Shown: positions 42,785 through 52,390, counted from the first letter of the stretch. The stretch: 64,000 bases of DNA from SKLM01 sp964542755 (GCA_964542755.1 CAZIWL010000001.1:62001-126000), one strand, 5' to 3'. The notes: generated by a model not told the origin, from the sequence alone. Numbers and translations: made by a program.

Positions 42785-44051
42785 GGTAGTGGAGAACGCC
42801 GTCTGCACGTTCTGCGGTTGTCTATGTGACGACATCACTGTGGAGGTCGAGGGCAACGCCGTAAGCCAGGTCCGTCGCACGTGCGCCAATGGCCGAGGCG
42901 TCTTCATGCACTACGACCCTGCGCCCCGACAGCCAACTGTCCGCGGCGAGGAGGTCACCTGGGGCGAGGCAGTCGAGGAGGCGGCGACAATCCTCTCGGA
43001 GGCCCATAGTCCCCTGATCTATGGGCTCAGTTCGACGGCTAGCGAAGCCCAGCGGAAGTGCGTTGCGCTGGCCGACTACCTGGGCGCCGTGATCGACACA
43101 ACGTCTTCGGTCTGTCACGGCCCTACCGGACTGGCGATGCAGGCCGTGGGTGAACCCACTTGCACCCTGGGCGAGGTGCGGAACCGCGCAGACCTGCTCG
43201 TCTTCTGGGGCTGCAATCCGGCGGCCGCCCACATGCGCCACTTCAACCGGTACTCGGTTACCGCCCGCGGGCGACTTACACCGAACGGGAAGAGGGACCG
43301 GACGACCGTGGTGGTCGATGTCCGCCCGACGGCCAGCACGCGGATAGCCGATCAGTTCCTCCAAGTTGAGCTTGGAAGTGACTTTGAGGTGCTGACTACC
43401 CTGTTGGCCTTCGTCCAGGGCAAGGGGGACAGGCTCACGGCGGAGGAGGTCGGTGGAGTGCCCATGGCGGAGCTGGAAGCACTGGCCGAGCACATGATGA
43501 GCTGCCGGTTCGGGGTGGCCTTCATGGGTATGGGGTTGACCCACACCCCGGGCCAGGACTTGACCGTGAGCGAGTTGTTCAAGCTGGTTGCAGCCCTGAA
43601 CGACCACACCCGATTCTCCGTGATTCCGATGCGCGGACATGGCAATGTCGCCGGTGCGGACCAGGTGATGAGCTGGCAGTGCGGTTATCCGTTTGCGGTC
43701 AATTTCGCCCGAGGGTATCCGGTTTATGGGCCCGGGGAGTTCACGGCGGTCGACGTGCTCGCCCGCCAGGAGGCGGACGCCGCTTTGATTCTGGCCTCTG
43801 ATCCCGTTGCCCATTTCCCACGCAGGGCGGCTGATGAATTGGGGAAGATACCGGTCGTGGTCCTAGACCCGATGCCGAGTCTGACGACTGAGATAGCCTC
43901 GGTTGTCTTCCCCACGGCGTGCTACGGGGTAGAGGCGAAGGGTACGGCCTACCGCATGGACGGCGTACCCATTCAGCTACGGGCGGTGCTGCCGACCACC
44001 CGTCCGACCGATGAGGAGATCCTGGATCAGATTACTGAGGCGGTGAGATGA
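42777..44051 (+). CDS. fwdB: Formylmethanofuran dehydrogenase subunit B, archaeal-type active site
   Basis: 424 residues, matching archaeal FwdB length. Cys10, Cys13, Cys17 and Cys36 (CTFCGCLC...RTC) give the CX2CX3C...C ligands of a [4Fe-4S] cluster. Cys113, in TTSSVCHGPTGLAMQAVG, occupies the place of the metal-ligating Cys/Sec of archaeal FwdB; the bacterial hydrolytic FhcB normally lacks these. LGEVRNRADLLVFWGCNPAAAHMRH is the family signature. The predicted activity is reversible CO2/formate chemistry at a W or Mo bis-pterin. The ferredoxin-type partners FwdF, FwdG and FwdE are not in this window. Confidence 0.88.
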   Translation: MAKVVENAVCTFCGCLCDDITVEVEGNAVSQVRRTCANGRGVFMHYDPAPRQPTVRGEEVTWGEAVEEAATILSEAHSPLIYGLSSTASEAQRKCVALADYLGAVIDTTSSVCHGPTGLAMQAVGEPTCTLGEVRNRADLLVFWGCNPAAAHMRHFNRYSVTARGRLTPNGKRDRTTVVVDVRPTASTRIADQFLQVELGSDFEVLTTLLAFVQGKGDRLTAEEVGGVPMAELEALAEHMMSCRFGVAFMGMGLTHTPGQDLTVSELFKLVAALNDHTRFSVIPMRGHGNVAGADQVMSWQCGYPFAVNFARGYPVYGPGEFTAVDVLARQEADAALILASDPVAHFPRRAADELGKIPVVVLDPMPSLTTEIASVVFPTACYGVEAKGTAYRMDGVPIQLRAVLPTTRPTDEEILDQITEAVR

Positions 44052-45688
44052 TGTTGGGGATTTTGAACGGGCGCGTTTACGATCCGATCCACGAGGTTGA
44101 TGGGGAGGTGCAGGATGTGTGGATGGACGACGGGAAAATCGTCCCTCCCCCCGCAACCGAGGAGGCGAGACGCCAGGCCAGGACCATCGACGCTACAGGC
44201 CTCGTCGTTATGGCCGGAGGCGTGGACGTTCACAGCCACATCGCGGGCGCCAAGGTCAATGCCGGCCGAAAGTTCCGGCCGGAGGACCACCGCGACCACG
44301 TCCGCGCGCGCACCCCTCTGACGCGCTCTGGCGCGGGCTACACCACACCGACCACGGCGATGATGGGCTACCTCTACGCCGAGATGGGTTACACGACCGT
44401 GATGGAGGCCGCGACGGCCCCACTGGTGGCGCGTCACACTCATGAGGAGCTGGAGGACATACCGATTCTGGACACCGGGGCCTATATCACCATGGGCAAC
44501 AATCACTTCATCATGGAGTCCATACGCCGCGGGGAACGGGAGAAGGCTAGGGACTACGTGGCATGGCTGTTGCGGGCGACGAAGGGATATGCGATCAAGA
44601 TCGTCAATCCCGGCGGTGTCGAGAACTGGAAGTGGCGCGGCAACGTCAAGGAACTGGACGACGAGGTGATTGGTTTCGAGGTCACCCCGCGTCAGATTCT
44701 GGAGACGCTCGCCTGGGTCAACGATGAGCTAGGCCTGCCGCACGTCCCGCATATCCACGGCCTCAATCTGGGGCAGGGTGGCAACGCCCGCACGACGGTC
44801 GAGACGATCAGGGCCCTCGACGGGCGCCCGTGCCACTTCTGCCATCTGCAGTTTTTGAGCTATGAGGGAGAACCCGATACGTTGCCCCGCTCGGGGGCGG
44901 TACAGGTGGCTCAAGCGGTCAACGAGCATAGGAACGTTACGATCGACGTGGGACAGGTCGTCTTTGGTTCTGCCACCACAATGACGTCCGACGGCCCTCT
45001 CCAGTACCATCTCCACCGGCTCACGGGGGACAAGTGGCTCAACGATGATGTGGAGGCCGAGACCGGCGGTGGCCTCGTGCCAATGGAGTACGCGCCGAGG
45101 AACGCCGCCAACGCAACCCAGTGGGCCACAGGCCTGGAGTTGTTCCTGCTCATTGATGATCCCTGGCGGGTCTTCCTGACCACCGATCATCCCAACGCCG
45201 GTCCTTTCTTCCGTTATCCTTACGTCATCAAGCTGCTCATGGATCGTCAGGCACGCGCAGAAGCTTTCGAAGAGATCAGCCCCAGGGTCCGGAAGCGCTC
45301 GACTCTCGGGCAGCTGGAGCGAGAGTATTCGCTCTATGAGATCGCCATCATTACTCGGGCTGGTACTGCGCGCGCCCTGGGTCTGGACAACAAGGGGCAC
45401 CTGGGCGTCGGTGCGGACGCTGATGTGGCTGTCTATGTCGACTTGGATGATCGGGAGGAGATGTTTGCGTCGCCGCGGTACGTGATCAAGGATGGGGAGA
45501 TCGTCGTCCAGGATGGCAAGGTGGTGCGCGAGCAGCAGGGCCGAACCCTCTACGTTGAGCCTGCGTACGATCGCGGCATAGAGAAAGAGCTGCGGGATTA
45601 CTTCCGGGACTACTACACCATCCAGTTCGATAACTACCCGGTGTCACCTGACTATGTGCCCCGCGGGGAGGTCGTCGCGTGTCGCTAG
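44048..45688 (+). CDS. fwdA: Formylmethanofuran dehydrogenase/hydrolase subunit A
   Basis: 546 residues, its ATG overlapping the fwdB stop. It is an amidohydrolase with a binuclear zinc site: His62 and His64 (DVHSHIAG), carboxylated Lys184 (YAIKIVNPGG), His in PHVPHIHGLN and in CHFCHLQF, and Asp in FLTTDHPNAGPF. It interconverts formate plus methanofuran and formyl-methanofuran. In the archaeal complex the formate made by FwdBD travels through a tunnel to this site. All ligands appear intact. It is called fhcA in methylotrophs. Confidence 0.93.
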   Translation: MMLGILNGRVYDPIHEVDGEVQDVWMDDGKIVPPPATEEARRQARTIDATGLVVMAGGVDVHSHIAGAKVNAGRKFRPEDHRDHVRARTPLTRSGAGYTTPTTAMMGYLYAEMGYTTVMEAATAPLVARHTHEELEDIPILDTGAYITMGNNHFIMESIRRGEREKARDYVAWLLRATKGYAIKIVNPGGVENWKWRGNVKELDDEVIGFEVTPRQILETLAWVNDELGLPHVPHIHGLNLGQGGNARTTVETIRALDGRPCHFCHLQFLSYEGEPDTLPRSGAVQVAQAVNEHRNVTIDVGQVVFGSATTMTSDGPLQYHLHRLTGDKWLNDDVEAETGGGLVPMEYAPRNAANATQWATGLELFLLIDDPWRVFLTTDHPNAGPFFRYPYVIKLLMDRQARAEAFEEISPRVRKRSTLGQLEREYSLYEIAIITRAGTARALGLDNKGHLGVGADADVAVYVDLDDREEMFASPRYVIKDGEIVVQDGKVVREQQGRTLYVEPAYDRGIEKELRDYFRDYYTIQFDNYPVSPDYVPRGEVVACR

Positions 45689-45724
45689 ATAACCAGGGGG
45701 TCGCGAGTGTGCTGGTGAGCACGG

Positions 45725-47095
45725 ATGCGAGGGCCGGCGGTTTCCGGCCGAGGCGTCGTGGCTGATTACCTCTTCGTCACAGGCAAGCTGGCCGCCGACG
45801 CGCTCCGGGATACGTTGGAGGGAATGGAGCCGGGATTCGACTATCGGATCGAGGAGCTTCCCCTCTCCGTGGCAGCCCTGATGCACGCCGGCTGGATCGC
45901 CCGGCACCTGGATGGAGCCCGTGGGTGCGACAAGGTCATGCTCAGCGGCTGGGTGCAGGGCGACCTTGCGGTGATCGAGGAGAAGGTCGGCGTCCCGGTG
46001 ATCCTGGGCCCCAAGGACCTCAAGGATATTCCCGTTTTCTTCGGCGGCGAGCGCGTGCTTCCAGGGTACGGCGAATATGATGTGCAGATCCTGGCCGAGA
46101 TCGTCGAGGCCTACCAGATGTCGTGGGAGGATGTCCTGGCCCGGGCCGAGTACTTCCGGGACAGCGGCGCGGATGTCATCGACCTGGGCTGCCCGGTGGG
46201 GATGGATGAGGGATTCCCCGGTGTGGGCGGGGTCGTCCGTCAGCTGAAGGCGCACGGTTTCACGGTCAGTCTGGACACCTTTCACCACGAGACCATCCGC
46301 CGCGCTGATGAGGCCGGGCTTGATATGCTCCTCAGCGTGAATAGCACAAACATGCATCTGGTGCCGGAGCTGGACTGCCGAGTGGTCGTCATACCGGATT
46401 TCGACCAGGGTTTGGAATCGCTCGAGCGCAATATTGCCCAGCTTGAGGCTTGGGGCGTATCCTATATCATCGATCCCATCGTCAATCCCATCAATTTCGG
46501 CTTTGCCGAGTGCTTGCAGCGGTTCTACGAGACACGTCGACGCCACCCGGATGCCGAGATGCTAATGGGGGTGGCGAATCTCGTGGAGCTGACCGACGCC
46601 GACAGCACGGGCGTCAACGCTGTCATGGCTGGTTTTGTCCAGGAGCTGGGTATCGACTACGTCCTGATGACCGAGGTGATCAGCTGGGCGCGGGGCGCCG
46701 TCCGCGAGTTCGACCTGGCGCGGAAGCTGATGCATTACGCCGCCCGGAACAACGTGCTGCCCAAGCACGTGGACGATGGCCTGATCACGGTCAAGGACCC
46801 GCCCTATGAGCCCTATACGGAGCCCGAGCTCCGGGTCATGCAGAAGCGGGTGCGCGACAAGAACCTCCGAATCTTCGTGACCGAGGACGCCATATGCATT
46901 TTCGACCGCTCCCGATTCGTTCAGGGCACCGATCCGCAGGCACTCTTCGACCAACTGGAGATTCGGGACGGAGGGCACGGTTTCTACGTCGGCCGTGAAC
47001 TCGAGCGGGCGGCCCTGGCGCTCCGACTTGGCAAGAAGTACACCCAGGAGATGCCCCTACGGTGGGGCTACCTCTCCGACGGCTGGGGTGAATGA
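45725..47095 (+). CDS. Dihydropteroate-synthase-like protein (DUF6513/DUF4346 type)
   Basis: 456 residues from the ATG at 45725; a GTG at 45758 would give the more usual start VADYLFVTGKLAADAL. The central part resembles a DHPS TIM barrel (SGADVIDLGCPVGMDEGFPGV, FTVSLDTFHHETIRRADEAGLDMLLSVN). The C-terminal section has RIFVTEDAICIFDRSRFVQGTDP (DUF4346-like). The family occurs in methanogens and in methylotroph C1 clusters. Proposed functions concern the condensation step of methanopterin synthesis, but the sequence does not prove which step. Confidence 0.8.
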   Translation: MRGPAVSGRGVVADYLFVTGKLAADALRDTLEGMEPGFDYRIEELPLSVAALMHAGWIARHLDGARGCDKVMLSGWVQGDLAVIEEKVGVPVILGPKDLKDIPVFFGGERVLPGYGEYDVQILAEIVEAYQMSWEDVLARAEYFRDSGADVIDLGCPVGMDEGFPGVGGVVRQLKAHGFTVSLDTFHHETIRRADEAGLDMLLSVNSTNMHLVPELDCRVVVIPDFDQGLESLERNIAQLEAWGVSYIIDPIVNPINFGFAECLQRFYETRRRHPDAEMLMGVANLVELTDADSTGVNAVMAGFVQELGIDYVLMTEVISWARGAVREFDLARKLMHYAARNNVLPKHVDDGLITVKDPPYEPYTEPELRVMQKRVRDKNLRIFVTEDAICIFDRSRFVQGTDPQALFDQLEIRDGGHGFYVGRELERAALALRLGKKYTQEMPLRWGYLSDGWGE

Positions 47096-47655
47096 TCATC
47101 GAGACCTTGTTCGCAACGTTTAGCGACGCGGGAGAGCCCAACTTCGCACCAATGGGTGTGGTGTGGGGAGAGGACGAGGTGACCGTGCGGCCCTTTCGCG
47201 ATACTACCACGTACCGAAACCTCGTCAGCACCTCGTGCGGCGTGGCGAATCTCACCGACGATGTCCTGCTCTTTGCCCAAGCCGCGCTCGAGGACGTCGA
47301 GCCTCCCTGGCGTCCCGCTTCTCACGTCAGAGGCGCCGTGCTCCGCAGTGCATGCGCGTGGAGAGAGCTGGAGGTCATCGATGAGAGAGGCCAGGGCACG
47401 CGGGCAGACATCAGATGCCGTGTCGTGGGGCGAGGGAACCAGCGCGAGTTCGTGGGTTTCAGTCGAGCGCGGAGCGCCGTGATCGAGGCAGCCATCCTCG
47501 CTACTAGACTCCATCTGTACCCACGGAAGGACGTTGAAGGGGCCCTCGAGCGGTATGATGATGTCGTAGCCAAGACTGGCGGGGAACGAGAACACGAGGC
47601 TATGCGGTATCTGCAGAGTTACGTGACAAGGTGGTACGGTGAGAATAAGGATTGA
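47092..47655 (+). CDS. DUF447 family protein of C1 clusters
   Basis: 187 residues, ATG overlapping the previous stop. The start IIETLFATFSDAGEPNFAPMGVVW is that of DUF447, a split-barrel flavin-reductase-like fold conserved with H4MPT genes in methanogens and methylotrophs. There is no catalytic residue I can name. Its conserved company points to a role in H4MPT or methanofuran synthesis or use. It overlaps the next gene by 17 bases. Confidence 0.8.
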   Translation: MIIETLFATFSDAGEPNFAPMGVVWGEDEVTVRPFRDTTTYRNLVSTSCGVANLTDDVLLFAQAALEDVEPPWRPASHVRGAVLRSACAWRELEVIDERGQGTRADIRCRVVGRGNQREFVGFSRARSAVIEAAILATRLHLYPRKDVEGALERYDDVVAKTGGEREHEAMRYLQSYVTRWYGENKD

Positions 47656-48607
47656 GACTGCAGCCCGTCTACACATGGGCTTCTTGGACATGCACGGGGG
47701 CCTTGGGCGCCGTTTCGGTAGCCTGGGTGTGGGGCTGGAAAAGCCTCGACTAGTCCTCGAGGCAGCACCTGCGCCAGAGTTGACCTGTGAGGGACCCGGC
47801 GCCGAAGCCGCTCTAGAGTTCGCAGAGTGCTACTGCCAGGCTTTCTTGTCCTGTGGAGGTGAAGTACCTGTCAAAGCGCACATACGAATCGTGGAGATGA
47901 TTCCTCGCCACGTCGGCCTTGGGTCGGGCACGCAGTTGGCGCTGGCCGTGGGAACTGCCCTGGCCCGGCTCGGCGGCATCGAAGCCGGGGTGAGCAACCT
48001 TGCCCTGGCGATGGGTCGTGGACGCCGCTCCCGCGTGGGGATCGGTTCCTTTGAGGCTGGCGGCTTCATGGTGGATGGGGGAAGGCGTGTGGGCGAAGAG
48101 GCGCTTCCGCCCATCCTCCTGCGCCGCGCTTTGCCCCGTGATTGGCGCTTCGTCGTTGTCACGCCGGAGGTGGAACCCGGCCTATGCGGTGAGCACGAGG
48201 ATCAGGCCTTCGATGAGTTGGCTCGACCCTCTGAGGAGCGCGCCGGTCGGATCGCCCGTCTCCTGGTGATGAGTATGCTCCCCGCACTGGTCGAGAACGA
48301 CATTGAAAGCTTCGGGGCTGCCCTGACGGATATCCAGCGGCTGGTCGGGGATAGCTTCTCGCCTGTTCAAGGCGGCCGCTACGCGAATCGGGTGTCGGGT
48401 AGACTCATAGATGATCTCCTCGCACTGGGGGCTGTGGGGGCCGGTCAGAGCTCCTGGGGCCCAACGGTCTATGGCCTGGTGCGCGGAGAGAACGCGGCAC
48501 GCACTCTGAAGCAGGAGTTGGAGAGGGGGTCGGACGGGAAGCAGTTGACGATCCATATTAGCGGGGCCTCTGAACGCGGAGCGCGCGTGACCGAGCTTCT
48601 GCGCTGA
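47639..48607 (+). CDS. mptG: Beta-ribofuranosylaminobenzene 5'-phosphate synthase-like
   Basis: 322 residues from a GTG inside the previous gene. It begins IRIETAARLHMGFLDMHGGLGRRFGSLGVGLE, the signature start of the beta-RFAP synthase branch of the GHMP superfamily, with HVGLGSGTQLALAVGTALARL as the phosphate-binding loop. The reaction joins 4-hydroxybenzoate (or p-aminobenzoate) with PRPP, the committed step of methanopterin assembly. So the organism makes its own H4MPT-type cofactor. The C-terminus VGAGQSSWGPTVYGLV is also conserved. Confidence 0.88.
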   Translation: MRIRIETAARLHMGFLDMHGGLGRRFGSLGVGLEKPRLVLEAAPAPELTCEGPGAEAALEFAECYCQAFLSCGGEVPVKAHIRIVEMIPRHVGLGSGTQLALAVGTALARLGGIEAGVSNLALAMGRGRRSRVGIGSFEAGGFMVDGGRRVGEEALPPILLRRALPRDWRFVVVTPEVEPGLCGEHEDQAFDELARPSEERAGRIARLLVMSMLPALVENDIESFGAALTDIQRLVGDSFSPVQGGRYANRVSGRLIDDLLALGAVGAGQSSWGPTVYGLVRGENAARTLKQELERGSDGKQLTIHISGASERGARVTELLR

Positions 48608-48685
48608 TAGTACTCATCGTGTATGGTGTGCCCGTCGAGTTCAATGGGCAAAGAGGCCGTAGACTGGGATTGGAGATGGAGTAGG

Positions 48686-49579
48686 ATGTACGTGAACGAC
48701 GTCGAGATCATAGATACTTTTGCCGAGGCCTTCGACATGTGGGGGGCTCGACTCATCGTCACGGCGGCCAACGAGAAGTGGGCGCGGATCGCTGGCGAGA
48801 ATGCCACCGGATTCGCCACGTCCGTCATCGCCTGTGGCGCCGAGGCCGGCATCGAGCGGTCGGTCCCGGCGGCGGAGACTCCAGATGGTCGGCCCGGAGT
48901 GAGTCTTCTCGTCTTCACGATGGGACCGAAGGGTATGAAGAAGCAGCTGATGGGACGGGTAGGTCAGTCCATCATGACCTGCGCGACAACAGCCTGTTTC
49001 GATGGGCTGGAGGATGGTCAGAAGACGGTGGAGGTCGGCGGCGACCTGCGCTACTTTGGAGACGGGTATCAGATCAGCAAGCTCCTCGAGGGGCGTCGGC
49101 TGTGGCGCATCCCCGTCATGGAGGGTGAGTTTGTCGTCGACGAGAGCTTCAATATCCAGCAGAGCGTCGGGGGCGGCAACTTCCTCATCCTAGGCGAGAA
49201 CCCAGCGGTTACACTGGAAGCGGCCGAGGCAGCTGTGGAGGCTATCGCGGATATCCCTGGTGTCGTGATGCCCTTCCCGGGTGGCATCGTGCGCAGCGGG
49301 AGCAAGACGACGTCGAAGTACTCGTTCCTGCGCGCCTCCACCAACAGCCCCTACTGCCCTGTGCTCCGCGGGCAGGTGGAAACTGCCCTCCCGGAGGGCG
49401 TCAACTCGGTGTTGGAGATTGTGATCGACGGACTGAGCGAGCGGGACATTGCGCGGGCGACTGCTGTGGGCATCCGGGCCGCGTGCCGGCCCGGGGTCAG
49501 TCGCATCACGGCTGGGAACTACGGCGGCACTTTGGGCCGCTACCAGTTCCATCTACACGACGTTCTCAACCGCTGGTAG
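48686..49579 (+). CDS. ftr: Formylmethanofuran--tetrahydromethanopterin formyltransferase
   Basis: 297 residues from the ATG at 48686 (GGAG upstream). The frame is open from 48623, but MYVNDVEIIDTFAEAFDMWGARLIVTAA is the expected family start. GLRYFGDGY-like (DLRYFGDGYQ), GGNFLILGENP and the C-terminal GVSRITAGNYGGTLGRYQFHL match Ftr/FhcD. It transfers the formyl group between methanofuran and H4MPT. It is cytoplasmic and, in methylotrophs, part of the Fhc complex (FhcD). Confidence 0.93.
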   Translation: MYVNDVEIIDTFAEAFDMWGARLIVTAANEKWARIAGENATGFATSVIACGAEAGIERSVPAAETPDGRPGVSLLVFTMGPKGMKKQLMGRVGQSIMTCATTACFDGLEDGQKTVEVGGDLRYFGDGYQISKLLEGRRLWRIPVMEGEFVVDESFNIQQSVGGGNFLILGENPAVTLEAAEAAVEAIADIPGVVMPFPGGIVRSGSKTTSKYSFLRASTNSPYCPVLRGQVETALPEGVNSVLEIVIDGLSERDIARATAVGIRAACRPGVSRITAGNYGGTLGRYQFHLHDVLNRW

Positions 49580-49694
49580 ATGGGCGGTCGATTCTGGGCC
49601 CGTTGCCCCGGGCAGACCGCGATTCAGGTTTCGTCCGCCCTCTCTAGTCCGGGGGCGCTGGCACGGGCCGTCGTGAGCAGCAAGGAGAGCAGCT

Positions 49695-50555
49695 TTGTTT
49701 TCAGGTACTGAAGATAGTCACGAGACGCGCAAGACGGCGACGACACTCACGCGTCGGGAGTCGACGACGATCCCCATTGAGGCCGATGCCATCTCTCCCG
49801 ATCACTTTGTCGGTCTCGAGCTTGCGGAGATCGAACGCCTGCCGCTCTGGTATGGGCGACGCAAGGTACCCTTGGGCGAGCTCTTCTCAGTCGAGCTCGG
49901 CGACCCCAACGATATCCATATCCAGGGTGACCTTGATCACGTGAAGCGCGTCGGCCAGAACATGAGCCATGGTCGGATCACAGTGCACGGAGATGTTGGG
50001 ATGCACCTGGGCGCCGGGATGACCGGGGGCCAGATCGTCGTCCAGGGCAACGTCGGCGCTCGGGCAGGAGCCCACATGATCGATGGCTCGATCTGGATCC
50101 ATGGGGATGCCGGGCCGATGTTGGGAGGGGCATACGCCGGCGAGAAACTGGGCATGAAAGGCGGCGTCATCATTGTGGATGGGGATGCGGGCTCCAGGGC
50201 TGCCGAGAGGATGCGGCGGGGCATCATCGTGGTGCAGGGGAACCTGGGGGATTTTGGCGGAGCACGCATGGTTGCCGGGTCTCTCTTCGTCTTCGGGACG
50301 ATGGGAGCGCGCCCCGGGGCGGGTATGAAGCGCGGCACGTTGGTGGCCTTCGGGGGCTTGCGTCAAGGTCTACTGCCTACGTTCACTTACTCTTGCACCT
50401 GTGAGAGTCCTGCCTTCCTACGTTACTACTTGCGCCGCTTGCGCGCCTGGGGCCTGTCAGTACGTGAGGAGTTGATCACGGGGCGGTATCGGAGATATTC
50501 TGGCGACGTCACGACGATCGGGAAAGGCGAGGTTCTCGTCCCCGAGCAGAATTGA
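49695..50555 (+). CDS. fwdC: Formylmethanofuran dehydrogenase subunit C
   Basis: 286 residues from a TTG behind AAGGAG. The body is a right-handed beta-helix of Gly-rich repeats related to the glutamate synthase alpha C-terminal domain: HGRITVHGDVGMHLGAGMTGGQIVVQGNVGARAGAHM and so on, for about seven turns. The C-terminal YYLRRLRAWGLSVREELITGRYRRYSGD is typical. It is a structural subunit linking FwdA and FwdB (FhcA and FhcB). It lies between ftr and mch. Confidence 0.92.
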   Translation: MFSGTEDSHETRKTATTLTRRESTTIPIEADAISPDHFVGLELAEIERLPLWYGRRKVPLGELFSVELGDPNDIHIQGDLDHVKRVGQNMSHGRITVHGDVGMHLGAGMTGGQIVVQGNVGARAGAHMIDGSIWIHGDAGPMLGGAYAGEKLGMKGGVIIVDGDAGSRAAERMRRGIIVVQGNLGDFGGARMVAGSLFVFGTMGARPGAGMKRGTLVAFGGLRQGLLPTFTYSCTCESPAFLRYYLRRLRAWGLSVREELITGRYRRYSGDVTTIGKGEVLVPEQN

Positions 50556-50564
50556 GGCTATGAG

Positions 50565-51512
50565 ATGATCAGTGTGAACGAACGGGCTCTGAAGAACGTG
50601 CTGGTGATGATGGAGGATGCCGAGTCCCTCGGTGTCACAGTCCACAGGCTTCCCAATGGATCCAACGTTCTGGACTGCGGCATTGAGGTGCCAGGATCAT
50701 TGGAGGCGGGGCGTCTCTTCGCCGAGGCTTGCATGGGAGGTCTGGCTCAAATCACCTTCTGCGACCTGGATTTGGAGGGTCTCTGGCTACCGGGCGTCCG
50801 CGTGGTCGTGGGCCAGCCACCCATCTCCTGCCTGGGCGCCCAGTACGCAGGATGGGACGTGAAGGTTGGCGATTTCGCTGCCATGGGCTCAGGTCCGGCG
50901 CGTGCCTTACACGCCAGTGACCCCATCTTTGATCACATCACGTATCAGGACGACGCTGACGTCGGCGTCCTGGCTCTTGAGACCGGGGACTTGCCAGATG
51001 ACGATGTGGCCGACTACATTGCTGACAAGTGTTCCATCTCCGCCGATAACCTCTATCTTCTGGTGGCCCCGACGGCCAGTCTCGTTGGTTCGGTCCAGGT
51101 GGCGGCGCGCACAGTGGAGACCGGGCTCCACAAGATGGTGGAGATCGGATTCGATGTGAATGTACTTCTCTCCGGATTCGGTAGATGTCCTCTGCCGCCT
51201 GTGGCTGCCAATGATCTGGAGGCTATCGGCCGGACGAACGATGCCGTGCTCTATGGCGGCGAGGCATGGTATACTGCCAGGACGGATGATGAGGCCATCG
51301 AGAAGGTCATCGATCTCCTTCCGTCCAGCGCATCCAAGGACTACGGCAAATCATTCCTCGATCTGCTCAAGAGCTCCCACGGATCCTTCTACGAGATCGA
51401 TCCTCTCCTTTTCAGCCCGGCTGAAGTCTCCGTCAACAATGCGACCACCGGTCGGACCTTCCATGCAGGGTCGGTCGACGTGGACATCGTTCGAAGGGTT
51501 CTTCTCGGTTGA
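50565..51512 (+). CDS. mch: Methenyltetrahydromethanopterin cyclohydrolase
   Basis: 315 residues, about the family length. SVNERALKNVLVMMEDAESLGV at the start and LEAGRLFAEACMGGLAQITF, AAMGSGPARAL, SVQVAARTVETGLHKMVEIGFD and GRCPLPPVAANDLEAIGRTNDAVLYGG are clear Mch signatures. It interconverts methenyl-H4MPT and N5-formyl-H4MPT. With MtdB upstream and Ftr plus Fwd it completes the path from methylene-H4MPT to CO2. Confidence 0.95.
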   Translation: MISVNERALKNVLVMMEDAESLGVTVHRLPNGSNVLDCGIEVPGSLEAGRLFAEACMGGLAQITFCDLDLEGLWLPGVRVVVGQPPISCLGAQYAGWDVKVGDFAAMGSGPARALHASDPIFDHITYQDDADVGVLALETGDLPDDDVADYIADKCSISADNLYLLVAPTASLVGSVQVAARTVETGLHKMVEIGFDVNVLLSGFGRCPLPPVAANDLEAIGRTNDAVLYGGEAWYTARTDDEAIEKVIDLLPSSASKDYGKSFLDLLKSSHGSFYEIDPLLFSPAEVSVNNATTGRTFHAGSVDVDIVRRVLLG

Positions 51513-52390
51513 GGGTCGGCATTGTCGGCCATCGCGGAGGTTGGCACACAGTGGCCCTCCGGAGAGCCCTATCACGCCGTGGTCTTGAGGCTCCCTTCTT
51601 CGACATCGCGCGTCTCACCGCACGGATTGCACACCGTCCCTGGTTGGAGGCTGACGAGGAAGCCCTCGAATCGTTCGACGTCATCTTCGTGAGGCTGATC
51701 CCCGGAGGATCCCTCGAGCAGATCATTTTCCGTGTCGACGCCCTCCACCGCCTTGAAAACGCCGGGGTGCGCGTCATCAACTCGGCGGCGACGATAGAAC
51801 GCACTGTGGACAAGTACTATACCTCTACCCTCCTGGAGGACGCCGGCATCCCGACGCCCCGCACGGTAGTCGTGGAGCATGCCGATGTCGCCATGGAGGC
51901 TTTTCACTCGCTCGGCGGGGACGTCGTGGTCAAGCCGCTTTTCGGGTCCGAGGGACGGGGTATGGTCCGCGTGTCGGATTCGGACGTGGCGCAACGTGTC
52001 TTCCGGGCGCTGGATCTGGGCCGCTACGTCTACTACCTCCAGACCTTCCTGCCGCACGATCAGAAGGACATTCGCGTCTTCGTCATCGGAGACGAGGCGG
52101 TTGCGGCGATGGTACGGCGAGGCGATTCGTGGAAAACCAACGTTGCTCAGGGTGCCCAGGCAGTGGCACTCCCTCTGGACTTAGAGCTGGAGGATCTGGG
52201 ACGGCGGGCCGCTCGTGCCGTTGATGCCCAGTACGCCGGCGTCGATCTGCTCCAAACGGCAGATGGGGGCTACACGGTCATCGAGGTAAACGGCATTCCG
52301 GGATGGAAGGGGCTCCAGAGAGCCACTGGCATCGACGTTGCGGACCAGCTGATCGCCTACGCACTGCGGGAGCCCGATGAAGCCGCTTGA
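51509..52390 (+). CDS. RimK-like ATP-grasp ligase (MptN-type)
   Basis: 293 residues from a TTG overlapping the mch stop (TTGA). It shows RimK family order: a pre-ATP-grasp domain, the lid with VVVKPLFGSEGRGMVRV, a QTFLPHDQKDIRVFVIGDEAV segment and the metal site YTVIEVNGIPGWKGLQ. RimK-like ligases of C1 clusters attach glutamates to H4MPT or methanofuran tails (MptN acts on tetrahydromethanopterin). It is probably the glutamyl-ligase here, though RimK specificity cannot be read from sequence. Confidence 0.78.
   Translation: MRVGIVGHRGGWHTVALRRALSRRGLEAPFFDIARLTARIAHRPWLEADEEALESFDVIFVRLIPGGSLEQIIFRVDALHRLENAGVRVINSAATIERTVDKYYTSTLLEDAGIPTPRTVVVEHADVAMEAFHSLGGDVVVKPLFGSEGRGMVRVSDSDVAQRVFRALDLGRYVYYLQTFLPHDQKDIRVFVIGDEAVAAMVRRGDSWKTNVAQGAQAVALPLDLELEDLGRRAARAVDAQYAGVDLLQTADGGYTVIEVNGIPGWKGLQRATGIDVADQLIAYALREPDEAA

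Noticed and set aside
43111..43125. A selenocysteine in FwdB
   Set aside because: The codon at residue 113 is TGT (Cys), and no in-frame TGA exists in the gene.
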